Below, one piece after another: positions 56,204 to 64,000 of a DNA stretch of 64,000 nucleotides. The notes under the pieces were generated by a model that worked only from the letters and a program-made list of their open reading frames with translations, searched no databases and was not told the DNA's origin. How positions within the stretch are numbered: the first letter of the stretch is position 1; the number at the start of each line of letters is the position of its first letter. The position numbers and the translations under genes are program-made. This stretch comes from Roseivivax isoporae LMG 25204 (GTDB lineage: Bacteria > Pseudomonadota > Alphaproteobacteria > Rhodobacterales > Rhodobacteraceae), in assembly GCF_000521865.1 (NCBI RefSeq), contig NZ_JAME01000018.1:1-64000 (forward strand), in the 5' to 3' direction.

Positions 56204-57487
56204 ATGGAGCCGCCGTCCGTCAGCGTGATCGTGGTGTCGCGCGGGCGGCCCGCGCTCCTGTCCCGCTGCATCACGGGGCTCTCGCAGCTCGACTGGCCGC
56301 GGCTCGAACTGGTGGTGGTGGCCTGCCCCGACGGCTGCGCCGTCGTGTCCGCGCGGCCGGACGCCGCGGCGATCAAGCTCGTGCCCTTCGACGTGCCCAA
56401 CATCTCGGCTGCGCGGAACCACGGCATCGCGGCGGCCGCGGGCGAGATCGTGGCCTTCATCGACGACGATTCGGTGCCCGAACCTTCGTGGCTGCGCCAC
56501 CTCCTGGCAGTCTTCGCCGATCCGGAGGTGGCGGCGGCGGGCGGCCACGTGATCGGGCGCAACGGCATCACCCTGCAATGGGGCTCCCGGGCCGTGGATT
56601 CGGGCGGCGTCGCGACGCCGCTCGCCATCCATGCCGACAAGCCCACCGTCCTGACCGGCCGCCCCGGCCGGGCGATCAAAACGGAAGGCACCAACATGGC
56701 GCTGCGGCGCGAGGCGCTCGCGGCCGCGGGCGGCTTCGACCCCGCCTTCCGGTTCTACCTCGACGAGACCGATCTCGACATGCGCCTCGCCGCCGAAGGC
56801 GCGGCAGTCGCGATCGTGCCGCGCGCCCAGGTTCACCACGGCTATGCCGAAAGTGCCCGCCGCGCAGGCAACCGCACGCCGCGCGACCTGTTCGAGATCG
56901 GCGCCTCGACCATGGTCTTCCTGCGCAAGCACTGCCCGCCTGAACTGCATGCCCGCCACCTCGAGCGGCTGCGCGCGGACCAGCGCGCGCGGCTCCTGCG
57001 GGCGCTCCGGGACGGCCCGCTCGACCCGCTCGACGTGCGCCGGATCCTGCACGGCCTCGAGCGCGGCATCGCCGACGGCGCCGCCCGTCCGACCGGGGAA
57101 ACCACACCGCTGCCCCGTGCGGCGGAAGGGTTCCGGGCATTTGCCGCGCGGCCCGGCGCCACGCACCATGTTTTCACTGGTCCTTGGCGGCGGCGCGCGG
57201 CGCTCAGGCGCGCGGCGCAGGACGCCGTCGCAGCGGGGGATCTTGCGACCGTGCTCCTGCTGTCCCCCACCGCGCTCTATCACCGCATGCGATTCCGGCC
57301 CGAGGGGTTCTGGGAACAGGCGGGCGGCATCTTCGGGCGCTCCGACCGGGGCGACCCACTCTTCACACTGCACACGCGCCGATCCCGCGCACACGCAGAG
57401 GTTGCGCGCCTCGCAACGGTCAGGCCATTGTCGGAGGACGGCAGGACCGGCGGGAAAACGCCAGATCCGATCCGTATGATACGTTGA
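56204..57487 (+). CDS. Glycosyltransferase family 2 protein
   Basis: 427 residues, 6 bases after cysQ, with AAGGAGG upstream of ATG 56204. The GT-A fold is clear in the first 260 residues: VSVIVVSRGRPALLSRCITG, NISAARNHGIAAAAGEIVAF, then IDDDSVPEPSW (metal-binding DDD) and FYLDETDLDMRLAAEGAAVA (ED-type motif). The C-terminal 160 residues are basic and Pro/Arg-rich, with no domain I recognise. It should transfer a sugar from a nucleotide donor. Donor and acceptor are unknown. The adjacent galU/galE make UDP-glucose and UDP-galactose. Confidence 0.88.
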   Translation: MEPPSVSVIVVSRGRPALLSRCITGLSQLDWPRLELVVVACPDGCAVVSARPDAAAIKLVPFDVPNISAARNHGIAAAAGEIVAFIDDDSVPEPSWLRHLLAVFADPEVAAAGGHVIGRNGITLQWGSRAVDSGGVATPLAIHADKPTVLTGRPGRAIKTEGTNMALRREALAAAGGFDPAFRFYLDETDLDMRLAAEGAAVAIVPRAQVHHGYAESARRAGNRTPRDLFEIGASTMVFLRKHCPPELHARHLERLRADQRARLLRALRDGPLDPLDVRRILHGLERGIADGAARPTGETTPLPRAAEGFRAFAARPGATHHVFTGPWRRRAALRRAAQDAVAAGDLATVLLLSPTALYHRMRFRPEGFWEQAGGIFGRSDRGDPLFTLHTRRSRAHAEVARLATVRPLSEDGRTGGKTPDPIRMIR

Positions 57488-57591
57488 TGACGTCTTTTGG
57501 TGAGTTGATCGCGTCGGCCGGTCGGATCATTGAGGGATGAAACGGCCCGGCGCATCGGTTAGCCTCTTCCATGAAGAAAGCGGAGCACAGC

Positions 57592-58485
57592 ATGTCGAAC
57601 AAGGTCACCAAGGCGATCTTCCCGGTCGCGGGTCTAGGAACGCGGTTCCTGCCTGCGACGAAATCCGTTCCGAAGGAGATCATGACGCTCGTCGACCGGC
57701 CGCTCGTCCAGTACGCCATCGACGAGGCGCGCGCCGCCGGGATCAAGGAGTTCATCTTCGTGACCTCCCGCGGCAAGGGCGCGCTCGAGGACTACTTCGA
57801 CCACGCCCCGAGCCTCGAGGACGAGCTGCGGAAGAAGGGCAAGGACGACCTGCTCGAGGTGCTGAAATCCACCTACATGGATTCGGGCGAGATCGCCTAT
57901 ATCCGCCAGCACAAGGCGCTCGGCCTCGGCCACGCCGTCTGGTGCGCGCGGCGGCTGATCGGCGACGAGCCCTTCGCGGTGATCCTGCCCGACGACGTGA
58001 TCGCGGCTGAGACGCCCTGCCTGCAGCAGATGGTCGAGGCCTACGAGCAGACGGGCGGCAACATGGTCGCCGCCATGGAGGTTCCGCAGGACAAGACGTC
58101 ATCCTACGGCATCCTCGACGTGGCCGAGGACATGGGCCAGCTCGTCCAGGTCAAGGGCATGGTCGAAAAGCCCAAGGCGGCTGACGCACCGTCGAACCTC
58201 GCCGTGATCGGGCGCTACATCCTGTCGCCCGCGGTCCTCGAGAACCTCAACGACATGCAGACCGGGGCCGGCGGCGAGATCCAGCTGACCGACGCGATCG
58301 CGAAGGAGATCGGCGGATCGGGCGGCGTCTACGGCCTGCGCTTCCGCGGCCAGCGGTTCGACTGCGGTTCGAAGGCGGGCTTCCTGCAGGCGACCGTCGC
58401 CTTCGGCCTCGAGCGGCCGGATCTCGGCGACGACCTGCGCCGCTTCCTCTACGAGGTCGTGTCGGCGGAAAAGGCGGCGGAATAA
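57592..58485 (+). CDS. galU: UTP-glucose-1-phosphate uridylyltransferase GalU
   Basis: 297 residues from ATG 57592 (MSNKVTKAIFPVAGLG), chosen because GGAG lies 6 bases before it; an upstream ATG at 57571 has none. It makes UDP-glucose from UTP and glucose-1-phosphate. Nucleotide-binding FPVAGLGTRFLPATKSVPKE (10-29), ILPDDVIAAE, VAAMEVPQDKTSSYGILD and GGEIQLTDAI match the family closely. Eight bases separate it from galE, so the two form an operon that makes UDP-glucose and UDP-galactose. Confidence 0.97.
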   Translation: MSNKVTKAIFPVAGLGTRFLPATKSVPKEIMTLVDRPLVQYAIDEARAAGIKEFIFVTSRGKGALEDYFDHAPSLEDELRKKGKDDLLEVLKSTYMDSGEIAYIRQHKALGLGHAVWCARRLIGDEPFAVILPDDVIAAETPCLQQMVEAYEQTGGNMVAAMEVPQDKTSSYGILDVAEDMGQLVQVKGMVEKPKAADAPSNLAVIGRYILSPAVLENLNDMQTGAGGEIQLTDAIAKEIGGSGGVYGLRFRGQRFDCGSKAGFLQATVAFGLERPDLGDDLRRFLYEVVSAEKAAE

Positions 58486-58492
58486 TCCCTCC

Positions 58493-59476
58493 ATGCCCAA
58501 CGTCCTCGTGACCGGCGGTGCGGGCTATATCGGCTCGCACGCCTGCAAGGCCCTGATGGCGGCCGGCTTCACGCCGGTCACCTACGACAACTTCTCGACC
58601 GGGTGGCGCGACGCGGTGAAATTCGGCCCCCTCGTCGAGGGTGACCTGACCGATCGCGCCGCGCTCGACCGCGCCTTCGCCGAACACGCGCCCGTCGCGG
58701 TCATGCATTTCGCCGCACTGAGCCTCGTGGGCGAAGCGATGTCCAACCCCGGCAAGTACTGGCACAACAACGTCGCCGGATCGCTGACGCTGATGGAGGC
58801 GGCGGTCGCGGGCGGATGCACGAACTTCGTCTTCTCCTCCACCTGCGCGACCTACGGCGAGCACGACAACGTCGTGCTGGACGAGAACACGCCGCAATCG
58901 CCGCTGAACGCCTACGGCGCGTCGAAGCGCGCGATCGAGGACATGCTGCGCGACTTCGAGGCCGCGCACGGGCTGCGGCACGTGATCTTCCGCTACTTCA
59001 ACGTGGCGGGCGCCGATCCCGATGCCGAGGTGGGCGAACATCACCGGCCGGAGACGCACCTGATCCCCGTGATGCTCGAGGCGATCCAGGGAAAGCGCGA
59101 CGCGCTCACGATCCACGGCACCGACTACGACACGCCGGACGGCACGTGCATCCGCGACTACGTGCACGTCTGCGACCTGGTGGACGCGCATGTCCTCGGG
59201 CTGACGTGGCTGCAGGACGGCAAGGCCAGCCGCGTCTTCAACCTCGGCACCGGGCGCGGCTTTTCCGTGCGCGAGGTGATCGACGCCTCGCGCGCCGTCA
59301 CCAACAGCGAGGTCCCCTATTCGGAGGGACCGCGCCGGGCCGGCGACGCGACCAAGCTCGTCTCGGGATCGACACGCGCGGTGGAAGAGCTCGGCTGGAC
59401 CCCGAAGCATTCCACCATGGCCCGGATGATCGCCGATGCCTGGCGCTGGCAGCAGACCGGTTCCTACACGCGCTGA
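58493..59476 (+). CDS. galE: UDP-glucose 4-epimerase GalE
   Basis: 327 residues. Short-chain-dehydrogenase enzyme that interconverts UDP-glucose and UDP-galactose. NAD-binding GGAGYIGSHACKALMAAG (8-25), FSSTCATYGE (the Ser-Thr of the active site), YGASKRAIEDML (the catalytic YxxxK), FRYFNVAGADPD and DGTCIRDYVHVCDLVDAH are all conserved. Its last 41 bases overlap the start of the next glycosyltransferase gene, so translation is probably coupled. Confidence 0.96.
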   Translation: MPNVLVTGGAGYIGSHACKALMAAGFTPVTYDNFSTGWRDAVKFGPLVEGDLTDRAALDRAFAEHAPVAVMHFAALSLVGEAMSNPGKYWHNNVAGSLTLMEAAVAGGCTNFVFSSTCATYGEHDNVVLDENTPQSPLNAYGASKRAIEDMLRDFEAAHGLRHVIFRYFNVAGADPDAEVGEHHRPETHLIPVMLEAIQGKRDALTIHGTDYDTPDGTCIRDYVHVCDLVDAHVLGLTWLQDGKASRVFNLGTGRGFSVREVIDASRAVTNSEVPYSEGPRRAGDATKLVSGSTRAVEELGWTPKHSTMARMIADAWRWQQTGSYTR

Positions 59477-60677
59477 GGCCCCTGCGCGGCTCCTGGACCT
59501 GACCCGTCTCGTGAGCCGCGCCGGTCGCACGCCCACGGGCGTCGACCGGGTCGAAACCGCCTATCTCGCGCGGTTCCTGTCGGACGACGTGCCGCTGTTC
59601 GGGCTCGTGCGCACGAGCCTCGGCTATCTCCTGCTGGACGGGGCCGGCGCCCGGGCCGTCCTCGACTCGGCGGAGCGTGGCTGGGGCCGTGCGGGACCGC
59701 TGGCACACCTACTCCGGCAGAATGACCCGGCGCGCGCCGCCGCCGAGACGCGGCTCCGGCGTCTCGCCCTCGGCCGCGCGCTGCCCGGGCGGCTCGGCGC
59801 GCTCCTCCGCCGCCGGCTGCCCGACGGCACGTGTTACGTGAACGTCGGCCACGCGAACCTCGACGCGCATACCTGGAAGGGCCTGGGGCAGGTGCCGGGC
59901 TTGCGCGCCGCCGTGATGCTGCACGACACGATCCCCCTCGACTGGCCGGACTTCCAGCGGCCGGGCACGCCCGAACGCTTCGCGACGCTGTTCCGCGGGG
60001 TGATGGACACCGCGGACCTTGTGATCGCCAACTCGCGGGTCACGGCCGACGACATCACCCGCCATGCCGGGACAAATCTGCCCGAGATCGTCGTCGCGCC
60101 GCTCGGCGTCGCGCGGCCGCGCGCAGGCCCGCCCCCCGAGGGGCCCTGGACGGGCACTCCCTATTTCGTCTCGCTTGGCACCATCGAGCCACGCAAGAAC
60201 CACACGTTCCTGCTCGACATCTGGGACCATCTCGGCGCCGGGGCGCCCCACCTCCTGATCGTCGGCACCCGCGGGTGGGAAAACCACGAGACCTTCGCCC
60301 GGCTCGATGCGCGGCCGCAGCGCGTGCACGAACTGAACGGACTGTCCGATGCGCAGGTCTTCGGCCTGCTCGCCGCGAGCGCGGGCCTGCTCTTTCCAAG
60401 CCGGGCCGAAGGCTACGGCCTTCCGCTGGTCGAGGCGGCGGCGCTCGGCGTGCCTGTCCTCTGCAACGATCTTGCGGTTTTTCGCGAAATTGGCGGGGAC
60501 TTTCCAATTTACGCCACGATCGGCGATCATTACTCTTGGGCGTCAACGGTACGGCGTCTCGCGCGGGACGCCGACGCGCGGCAGGACAGGCAGGGAAACA
60601 GCAGCTCCGGCCGGAGGATCCCTCGCGATCCGCCGGCCTGGGATGACCATTTCGCGCTTGTCCTTCCGCGCCTGTAA
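59436..60677 (+). CDS. GT4-type glycosyltransferase
   Basis: 413 residues from ATG 59436, inside the end of galE. No later ATG or GTG fits, because the conserved RLLDLTRLVSRAGRTPTGVD starts at about residue 18. N-terminal GT-B domain, then a C-terminal domain with YFVSLGTIEPRKNHTFLLDI, a mid-region HELNGLSDAQVFGLLAASAG and the nucleotide-sugar motif LFPSRAEGYGLPLVEAAALG (two glutamates spaced as in GT4 enzymes). A retaining sugar transferase is expected. The C-terminal 35 residues are Arg/Ser-rich and unusual. Confidence 0.88.
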   Translation: MPGAGSRPVPTRAEAPARLLDLTRLVSRAGRTPTGVDRVETAYLARFLSDDVPLFGLVRTSLGYLLLDGAGARAVLDSAERGWGRAGPLAHLLRQNDPARAAAETRLRRLALGRALPGRLGALLRRRLPDGTCYVNVGHANLDAHTWKGLGQVPGLRAAVMLHDTIPLDWPDFQRPGTPERFATLFRGVMDTADLVIANSRVTADDITRHAGTNLPEIVVAPLGVARPRAGPPPEGPWTGTPYFVSLGTIEPRKNHTFLLDIWDHLGAGAPHLLIVGTRGWENHETFARLDARPQRVHELNGLSDAQVFGLLAASAGLLFPSRAEGYGLPLVEAAALGVPVLCNDLAVFREIGGDFPIYATIGDHYSWASTVRRLARDADARQDRQGNSSSGRRIPRDPPAWDDHFALVLPRL

Positions 60678-60722
60678 GGGCCCGGTTCCACGGTCGGAAC
60701 GCGGGCGGTGTGAGGATTGCGA

Positions 60723-61733
60723 GTGAAGGTATGGCACTCATACCGGCTGAGGTTGCAGCGCAGGCGCTGGCGCATCCGCGCCTTCCGCAAGCGCCGCGAG
60801 CTCCGCGCCGTGGCCGACCGCAGCGCCACGATCCGTCCCGACGACCTGCTGGTGTTCTCGACCGCGCGCAACGAGGGCGTCCGCCTGCCGTGGTTCCTGA
60901 ACTATTACCGCGACATGGGCGTGAACCACTTCCTGATCGTCGACAACGATTCGACCGACGGCTCGCGTGACTACCTCGCCGCCCAGCCCGACGTCTCGCT
61001 CTGGCATACGACCGCGAGCTACAAGCGCGCGCGCTTCGGGGTCGACTGGCTGAACTGGCTGCAGATGCGGCACGGACACGGGCACTGGTGCCTCGTGGTC
61101 GATCCCGACGAGCTGTTCCTCTACCCGTTCTGCGACACGCGGCCCCTGCGTGCCCTGACCGACTGGCTCGACGCGTCCTCCATCCGGTCGTTCTCGGCCA
61201 TGCTGCTCGACATGTATCCCAAGGGTCGCATCGACGCGCAGCCCTACGCGGCGGGACAGGATCCGCTCGAGATCGCGTGCTGGTTCGATGCCGGCAACTA
61301 CGCGATCTCGCGCAATCCGCGCTACGGCAACCTCTGGATCCAGGGCGGCCCGCGGGCGCGGGTGTTCTTCCGGAACGAACCCGAACGCGCGCCGGCGCTC
61401 AACAAGATCCCGCTCGTGCGCTGGGACCGCCGGTTCGCCTACGTGTCCTCGACCCATATGCTGCTGCCCCGCGGCCTGAACCTCGTCTACGACGAGTGGG
61501 GCGGCGAGAAGGCGTCGGGCGTCCTGCTGCACACCAAGTTCCTCGACACCTTCGGCCACAAGGCCGAGGAGGAGCTGGCCCGCCGGCAGCATTACGGCGG
61601 GTCCAAGGAATACATCGCCTATGCCGAGGGCATCCGCGACAATCCCGAGCTCTGGTGCAGCTGGTCCGAGAAGTACATCAACTGGCGCCAGCTCGAGATC
61701 CTCGGCCTCATGTCCAAGGGGAACTGGGCATGA
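60723..61733 (+). CDS. Glycosyltransferase family 2 / GT92-like protein
   Basis: 336 residues from GTG 60723 (VKVWHSYRLRLQRRRW), with GAGGA 6 bases upstream; a TTG at 60717 is an alternative. The sequence LVFSTARNEGVRLPWFLNYY, HFLIVDNDSTDGSRDYLAAQ and CLVVDPDELFLYPF (DxD-type metal site) matches the Glyco_tranf_2_4/GT92-like group. C-terminal half: GNLWIQGGPRARVFFRNEPE and STHMLLPRGLNLVYDE, with His residues likely near the active site. It is basic at the N-terminus and probably membrane-associated. It overlaps the next gene as ATGA. Confidence 0.86.
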   Translation: MKVWHSYRLRLQRRRWRIRAFRKRRELRAVADRSATIRPDDLLVFSTARNEGVRLPWFLNYYRDMGVNHFLIVDNDSTDGSRDYLAAQPDVSLWHTTASYKRARFGVDWLNWLQMRHGHGHWCLVVDPDELFLYPFCDTRPLRALTDWLDASSIRSFSAMLLDMYPKGRIDAQPYAAGQDPLEIACWFDAGNYAISRNPRYGNLWIQGGPRARVFFRNEPERAPALNKIPLVRWDRRFAYVSSTHMLLPRGLNLVYDEWGGEKASGVLLHTKFLDTFGHKAEEELARRQHYGGSKEYIAYAEGIRDNPELWCSWSEKYINWRQLEILGLMSKGNWA

Positions 61734-63436
61734 GCGTCGGGATCATCATGCTGGTGCACACCGCGCTCGACCGGGCCGAACAGGTGGCGCGCCACTGGAC
61801 GCGCGCGGGCTGCCCGGTGGTGATCCACGTGGACAGCGCCGTGCCGACCCCGGTGGTCGCCGCCTTCCGCGCGGCGCTCGCCGACGTGCCGACCATCCTC
61901 TTCTCGCGGCGGCATCGCTGCGAATGGGGCAGCTGGGGGCTGGTCGCCGCCAGCCAGGACGCAGGCACGCTGATGCTCGCCACCTTTACCGACGTGCAGC
62001 ACGTGTACCTCTCCTCGGGGTCCTGCATGCCGCTCCGGCCCGTCGAGGAACTTGTGGCCTACCTCGCCGACCGGCCGCGCACGGATTTCATCGAAAGCGC
62101 CACCACCTCCGAGGTGCCGTGGACGGTGGGCGGGCTCGACGCGGAACGGTTCACCTTGCGCTTCCCGTTCTCGTGGCGCAGGAACCGCTTCCTCTTCGAC
62201 CGGTTCGTGGCGCTCCAGCGCGCCGTGGGCTACCGGCGCCCCATCCCCGAAGGCCTGACGCCGCACATGGGGTCGCAATGGTGGTGCCTCACGCGCAAGA
62301 CGCTGTCCTCGATCCTGCACGATCCGCGCCGCGCGGTGCACGACCGCTACTTCCGCTCGGTGTGGATCCCGGACGAGAGCTATTTCCAGACGCTCGCGCG
62401 GCTTTATTCCGACACCATCGAGAGCCGGTCGCTGACGCTGTCCAAGTTCGATTTCCAGGGCAAGCCGCACATCTTCTACGACGACCACCTGCAGCTCCTG
62501 CGCCGGTCGGACTGTTTCGTGGCGCGCAAGATCTGGCCCCACGCCGATCGTCTCTACGAGGCGTTCCTGGGCGACGGCGCCGGCCAGGGCGCACGGGCGG
62601 AACCGAATCCCGGCAAGATCGACCGCATCTTCGCCAGGGCGGTGGAGCGCCGGACGCGCGGGCGCCCCGGCCTCTACATGCAGTCGCGCTTTCCGAACTG
62701 GAGCTGGGAGAACGGCGTGACCGCCGGGAAGTATTCGGTCTTCCAGGGTTTCGGCGACCTCTTCCAGGATTTCGGGGACTGGCTGGCGCGCGCCACCGGC
62801 GCGCAGGTGCACGGCCACCTCTTTGCCAGGGACCGGGCCGAGTTCGCGGACGGCCAGAGCGTGGTGAGCGGGGCGCTGTCGGACAGCGCGAGCCTGCGCG
62901 ACGCCAATCCGCGCGCCTTCCTCACCAACCTGATCTGGAACACGCGGGGCGAGCGGCAGTGCTTCGCGCTCGGGCCGCGCGACAACGTCTGGATCAACTG
63001 GCACATCGCCCGCGACCCCAACGCGCAGGTCTCGGTCATCTCGGGCGCCTGGGCGGTACCGCTCTTCAAGTCCGACCGCGGCTTTCCCGAACTCCGCCGC
63101 GAGGCTGCGGCGCTGCAGAAGATCGAGGCACGGATGCTCGACGAACTGCGCGCCCCGGACGTGAAGGCCCGCATCCGCATCTGGACCATGGCCGAGTTCA
63201 TCGAGGCCCCGATGGAGCCCCTGCAGCTCATCATCGACGAGATCGGCCCGCGCCAGCCGCGCCGGCTGGCCGAGGCCCCGCGCATGGAGGACCTGACCGG
63301 GTTCGGCCAGTTCCTGCAGAACCTCAAGAACCAGGGGATGCATCCCTACCTGATGGGCGACTTCCCGGTCGATCCCCCGCCGCGGCACGGCCAGCGCCCG
63401 GCAAAGCGCCCCTATCTCGTGAAGAAATCCGGATGA
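61730..63436 (+). CDS. GT14 core-2/I-branching-type glycosyltransferase fused to a DUF5927 domain
   Basis: 568 residues. Residues 1-260 form a GT14 Branch-type domain related to core-2 beta-1,6-N-acetylglucosaminyltransferases: IIMLVHTALDRAEQVARHWT, CEWGSWGLVAASQDAGTLML, HVYLSSGSCMPLRPVEELVA and MGSQWWCLTRKTLSSILHD. Residues about 300-560 match the DUF5927 region often fused to it in Rhodobacteraceae (FPNWSWENGVTAGKYSVFQG, GDLFQDFGDWLARATGAQVH, DNVWINWHIARDPNAQVSVI), a module of unknown role. Likely adds a branch sugar to a surface glycan. It is coupled to the upstream gene by a 4-base overlap. Confidence 0.85.
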   Translation: MSVGIIMLVHTALDRAEQVARHWTRAGCPVVIHVDSAVPTPVVAAFRAALADVPTILFSRRHRCEWGSWGLVAASQDAGTLMLATFTDVQHVYLSSGSCMPLRPVEELVAYLADRPRTDFIESATTSEVPWTVGGLDAERFTLRFPFSWRRNRFLFDRFVALQRAVGYRRPIPEGLTPHMGSQWWCLTRKTLSSILHDPRRAVHDRYFRSVWIPDESYFQTLARLYSDTIESRSLTLSKFDFQGKPHIFYDDHLQLLRRSDCFVARKIWPHADRLYEAFLGDGAGQGARAEPNPGKIDRIFARAVERRTRGRPGLYMQSRFPNWSWENGVTAGKYSVFQGFGDLFQDFGDWLARATGAQVHGHLFARDRAEFADGQSVVSGALSDSASLRDANPRAFLTNLIWNTRGERQCFALGPRDNVWINWHIARDPNAQVSVISGAWAVPLFKSDRGFPELRREAAALQKIEARMLDELRAPDVKARIRIWTMAEFIEAPMEPLQLIIDEIGPRQPRRLAEAPRMEDLTGFGQFLQNLKNQGMHPYLMGDFPVDPPPRHGQRPAKRPYLVKKSG

Positions 63437-63476
63437 TGCCGCGCGCCGCGCGTCGTCTCCGCCTGCAAGGCCAGCC

Positions 63477-64000
63477 ATGACCGACCGCTTCGACTATTTC
63501 GTGATCTTCGCCGAGATGCGCACCGGCTCGAACTTCCTCGAGACGAACCTGAACGCCTTCCCCGCGCTCACCTGCCACGGCGAGGCGTTCAACCCGCACT
63601 TCATCGGCTATCCGAACGCCCAGTCGATCCTCGGCATCGACCAGGCCGAGCGTGACGCGGACCCCGAGCGGCTGCTTCGGCAGATCGCGCGGGCGACGCC
63701 GGGACTGGGCGGCTTCCGCTACTTCCACGACCATGACCCGCGCATCCTGCAGACGGTGCTCGACGACCCGCGCGCGGCCAAGATCATCCTCACGCGGAAC
63801 CCCGTGGACAGCTATGTCAGTTGGAAGATCGCGCAGGGCACCGGCCAGTGGAAGCTCACGAACGTGGCCAGGCGGCGCGAGACCCGGGCCCGGTTCGACG
63901 CGCAGGAATTCGAGCAGCACCTCGCCGCCCTGCAGGATTTCCAGGTGCTGATCCAGCGCAGCCTGCAGCATGGCGGGCAGACTGCTTTCCACGTGGCCTA
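63477..64000 (+). CDS. Sulfotransferase family protein (C-terminus outside window)
   Basis: 174 residues are visible before the right edge. The N-terminal IFAEMRTGSNFLETNL (10-25) corresponds to the 5'-phosphosulfate-binding loop, and KIILTRNPVDSYVSWKIAQG (about 101-120) is the 3'-phosphate-binding motif (RNPxDxxxS). Both are hallmarks of PAPS-dependent sulfotransferases of the NodH/Stf0-like type. It should transfer sulfate from PAPS to a hydroxyl, probably on a glycan or glycolipid made by the preceding enzymes. It starts 40 bases after the GT14 gene. CysQ at the head of the cluster would remove the product PAP. Confidence 0.85.
   Translation, partial: MTDRFDYFVIFAEMRTGSNFLETNLNAFPALTCHGEAFNPHFIGYPNAQSILGIDQAERDADPERLLRQIARATPGLGGFRYFHDHDPRILQTVLDDPRAAKIILTRNPVDSYVSWKIAQGTGQWKLTNVARRRETRARFDAQEFEQHLAALQDFQVLIQRSLQHGGQTAFHVA

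Noticed and set aside
54371..57394. Long minus-strand frame that would make a protein of over 1200 residues ending in the SH3 domain
   Set aside because: It is antisense to cysQ and the GT2 gene and overlaps the permease in another frame. Only the last 210 residues have a signal peptide and recognisable domains.

Overview
The window is a high-GC (about 70 % by eye) alphaproteobacterial chromosome segment. Gene content and order suggest a member of the Rhodobacteraceae/Roseobacter group. Pointers are a DUF4170-KdtA-like-LpxK run, the short zinc-less form of ribosomal protein L36, an alphaproteobacterial-type SerC, an IalB-like protein, TRAP and branched-chain-type ABC uptake operons, and frequent GTG/TTG starts. 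Coding density is very high: no gap between genes exceeds 300 bases, and many neighbours are coupled by 4-base ATGA/GTGA overlaps. I see no CRISPR array, insertion sequence, integrase or prophage.

Layout. 1-10.9 kb holds housekeeping genes: a membrane protein running off the left edge, a Prx5-type peroxiredoxin, a ferredoxin reductase, the rRNA methyltransferases RsmD and RsmB, an SDHAF4-like assembly factor, DapB, RbfA, a NAGPA-domain protein, a membrane-anchored coiled-coil protein, PmbA/TldE and an inositol-phosphatase-family enzyme. 10.9-13.1 kb is a clearly AT-richer island. It carries a two-gene unit, a one-helix membrane protein overlapping a P-loop ATPase resembling the Sll1717-type family, and is the best candidate for an undescribed, possibly defensive, system. 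13.1-17.6 kb holds a solitary BrnA-like antitoxin, DUF4170, a degenerate KdtA-like transferase, LpxK, an N-formylglutamate amidohydrolase, tRNA-Val(GAC) and L36.

17.6-22.3 kb looks like one leftward operon (OsmC, TRAP DctP-DctQ-DctM, LacI regulator) with a LacI-type palindrome in front of it. It is divergent from an XRE-cupin regulator. 23.1-25.4 kb is kbl-tdh for threonine catabolism, followed by a convergent caspase-like protein that has lost its catalytic motifs. 27.1-36.2 kb is a long leftward uptake operon: AMP-dependent CoA ligase, LivG, LivH, LivM, binding protein, LivF and a PaaK-like ligase. The layout suggests import of an aromatic or organic acid followed by CoA activation. Two copies of a conserved intergenic element lie inside it. 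36.4-43.2 kb has a DUF2383 four-helix protein, an M20 amidohydrolase, serA and serC (leftward), serB (divergent) and an asparaginase. 43.4-50.9 kb has an IalB-like protein, RlmN, a small membrane protein, a LysR regulator, a PfpI-family protein, FadH and DnaJ. DnaK follows with a heat-shock-type promoter, then AlkB.

53.7-64.0 kb is a surface-glycan region. Leftward are an ABC-2 type exporter permease and an SH3 protein. Rightward are CysQ, a GT2 enzyme, GalU, GalE, a GT4-type enzyme, a GT2/GT92-like enzyme, a GT14-Branch/DUF5927 enzyme and a sulfotransferase cut by the right edge. Together they could supply UDP-sugars, assemble and branch a glycan, sulfate it with PAPS and remove the PAP by-product through CysQ. 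That last chain is inference from gene content.
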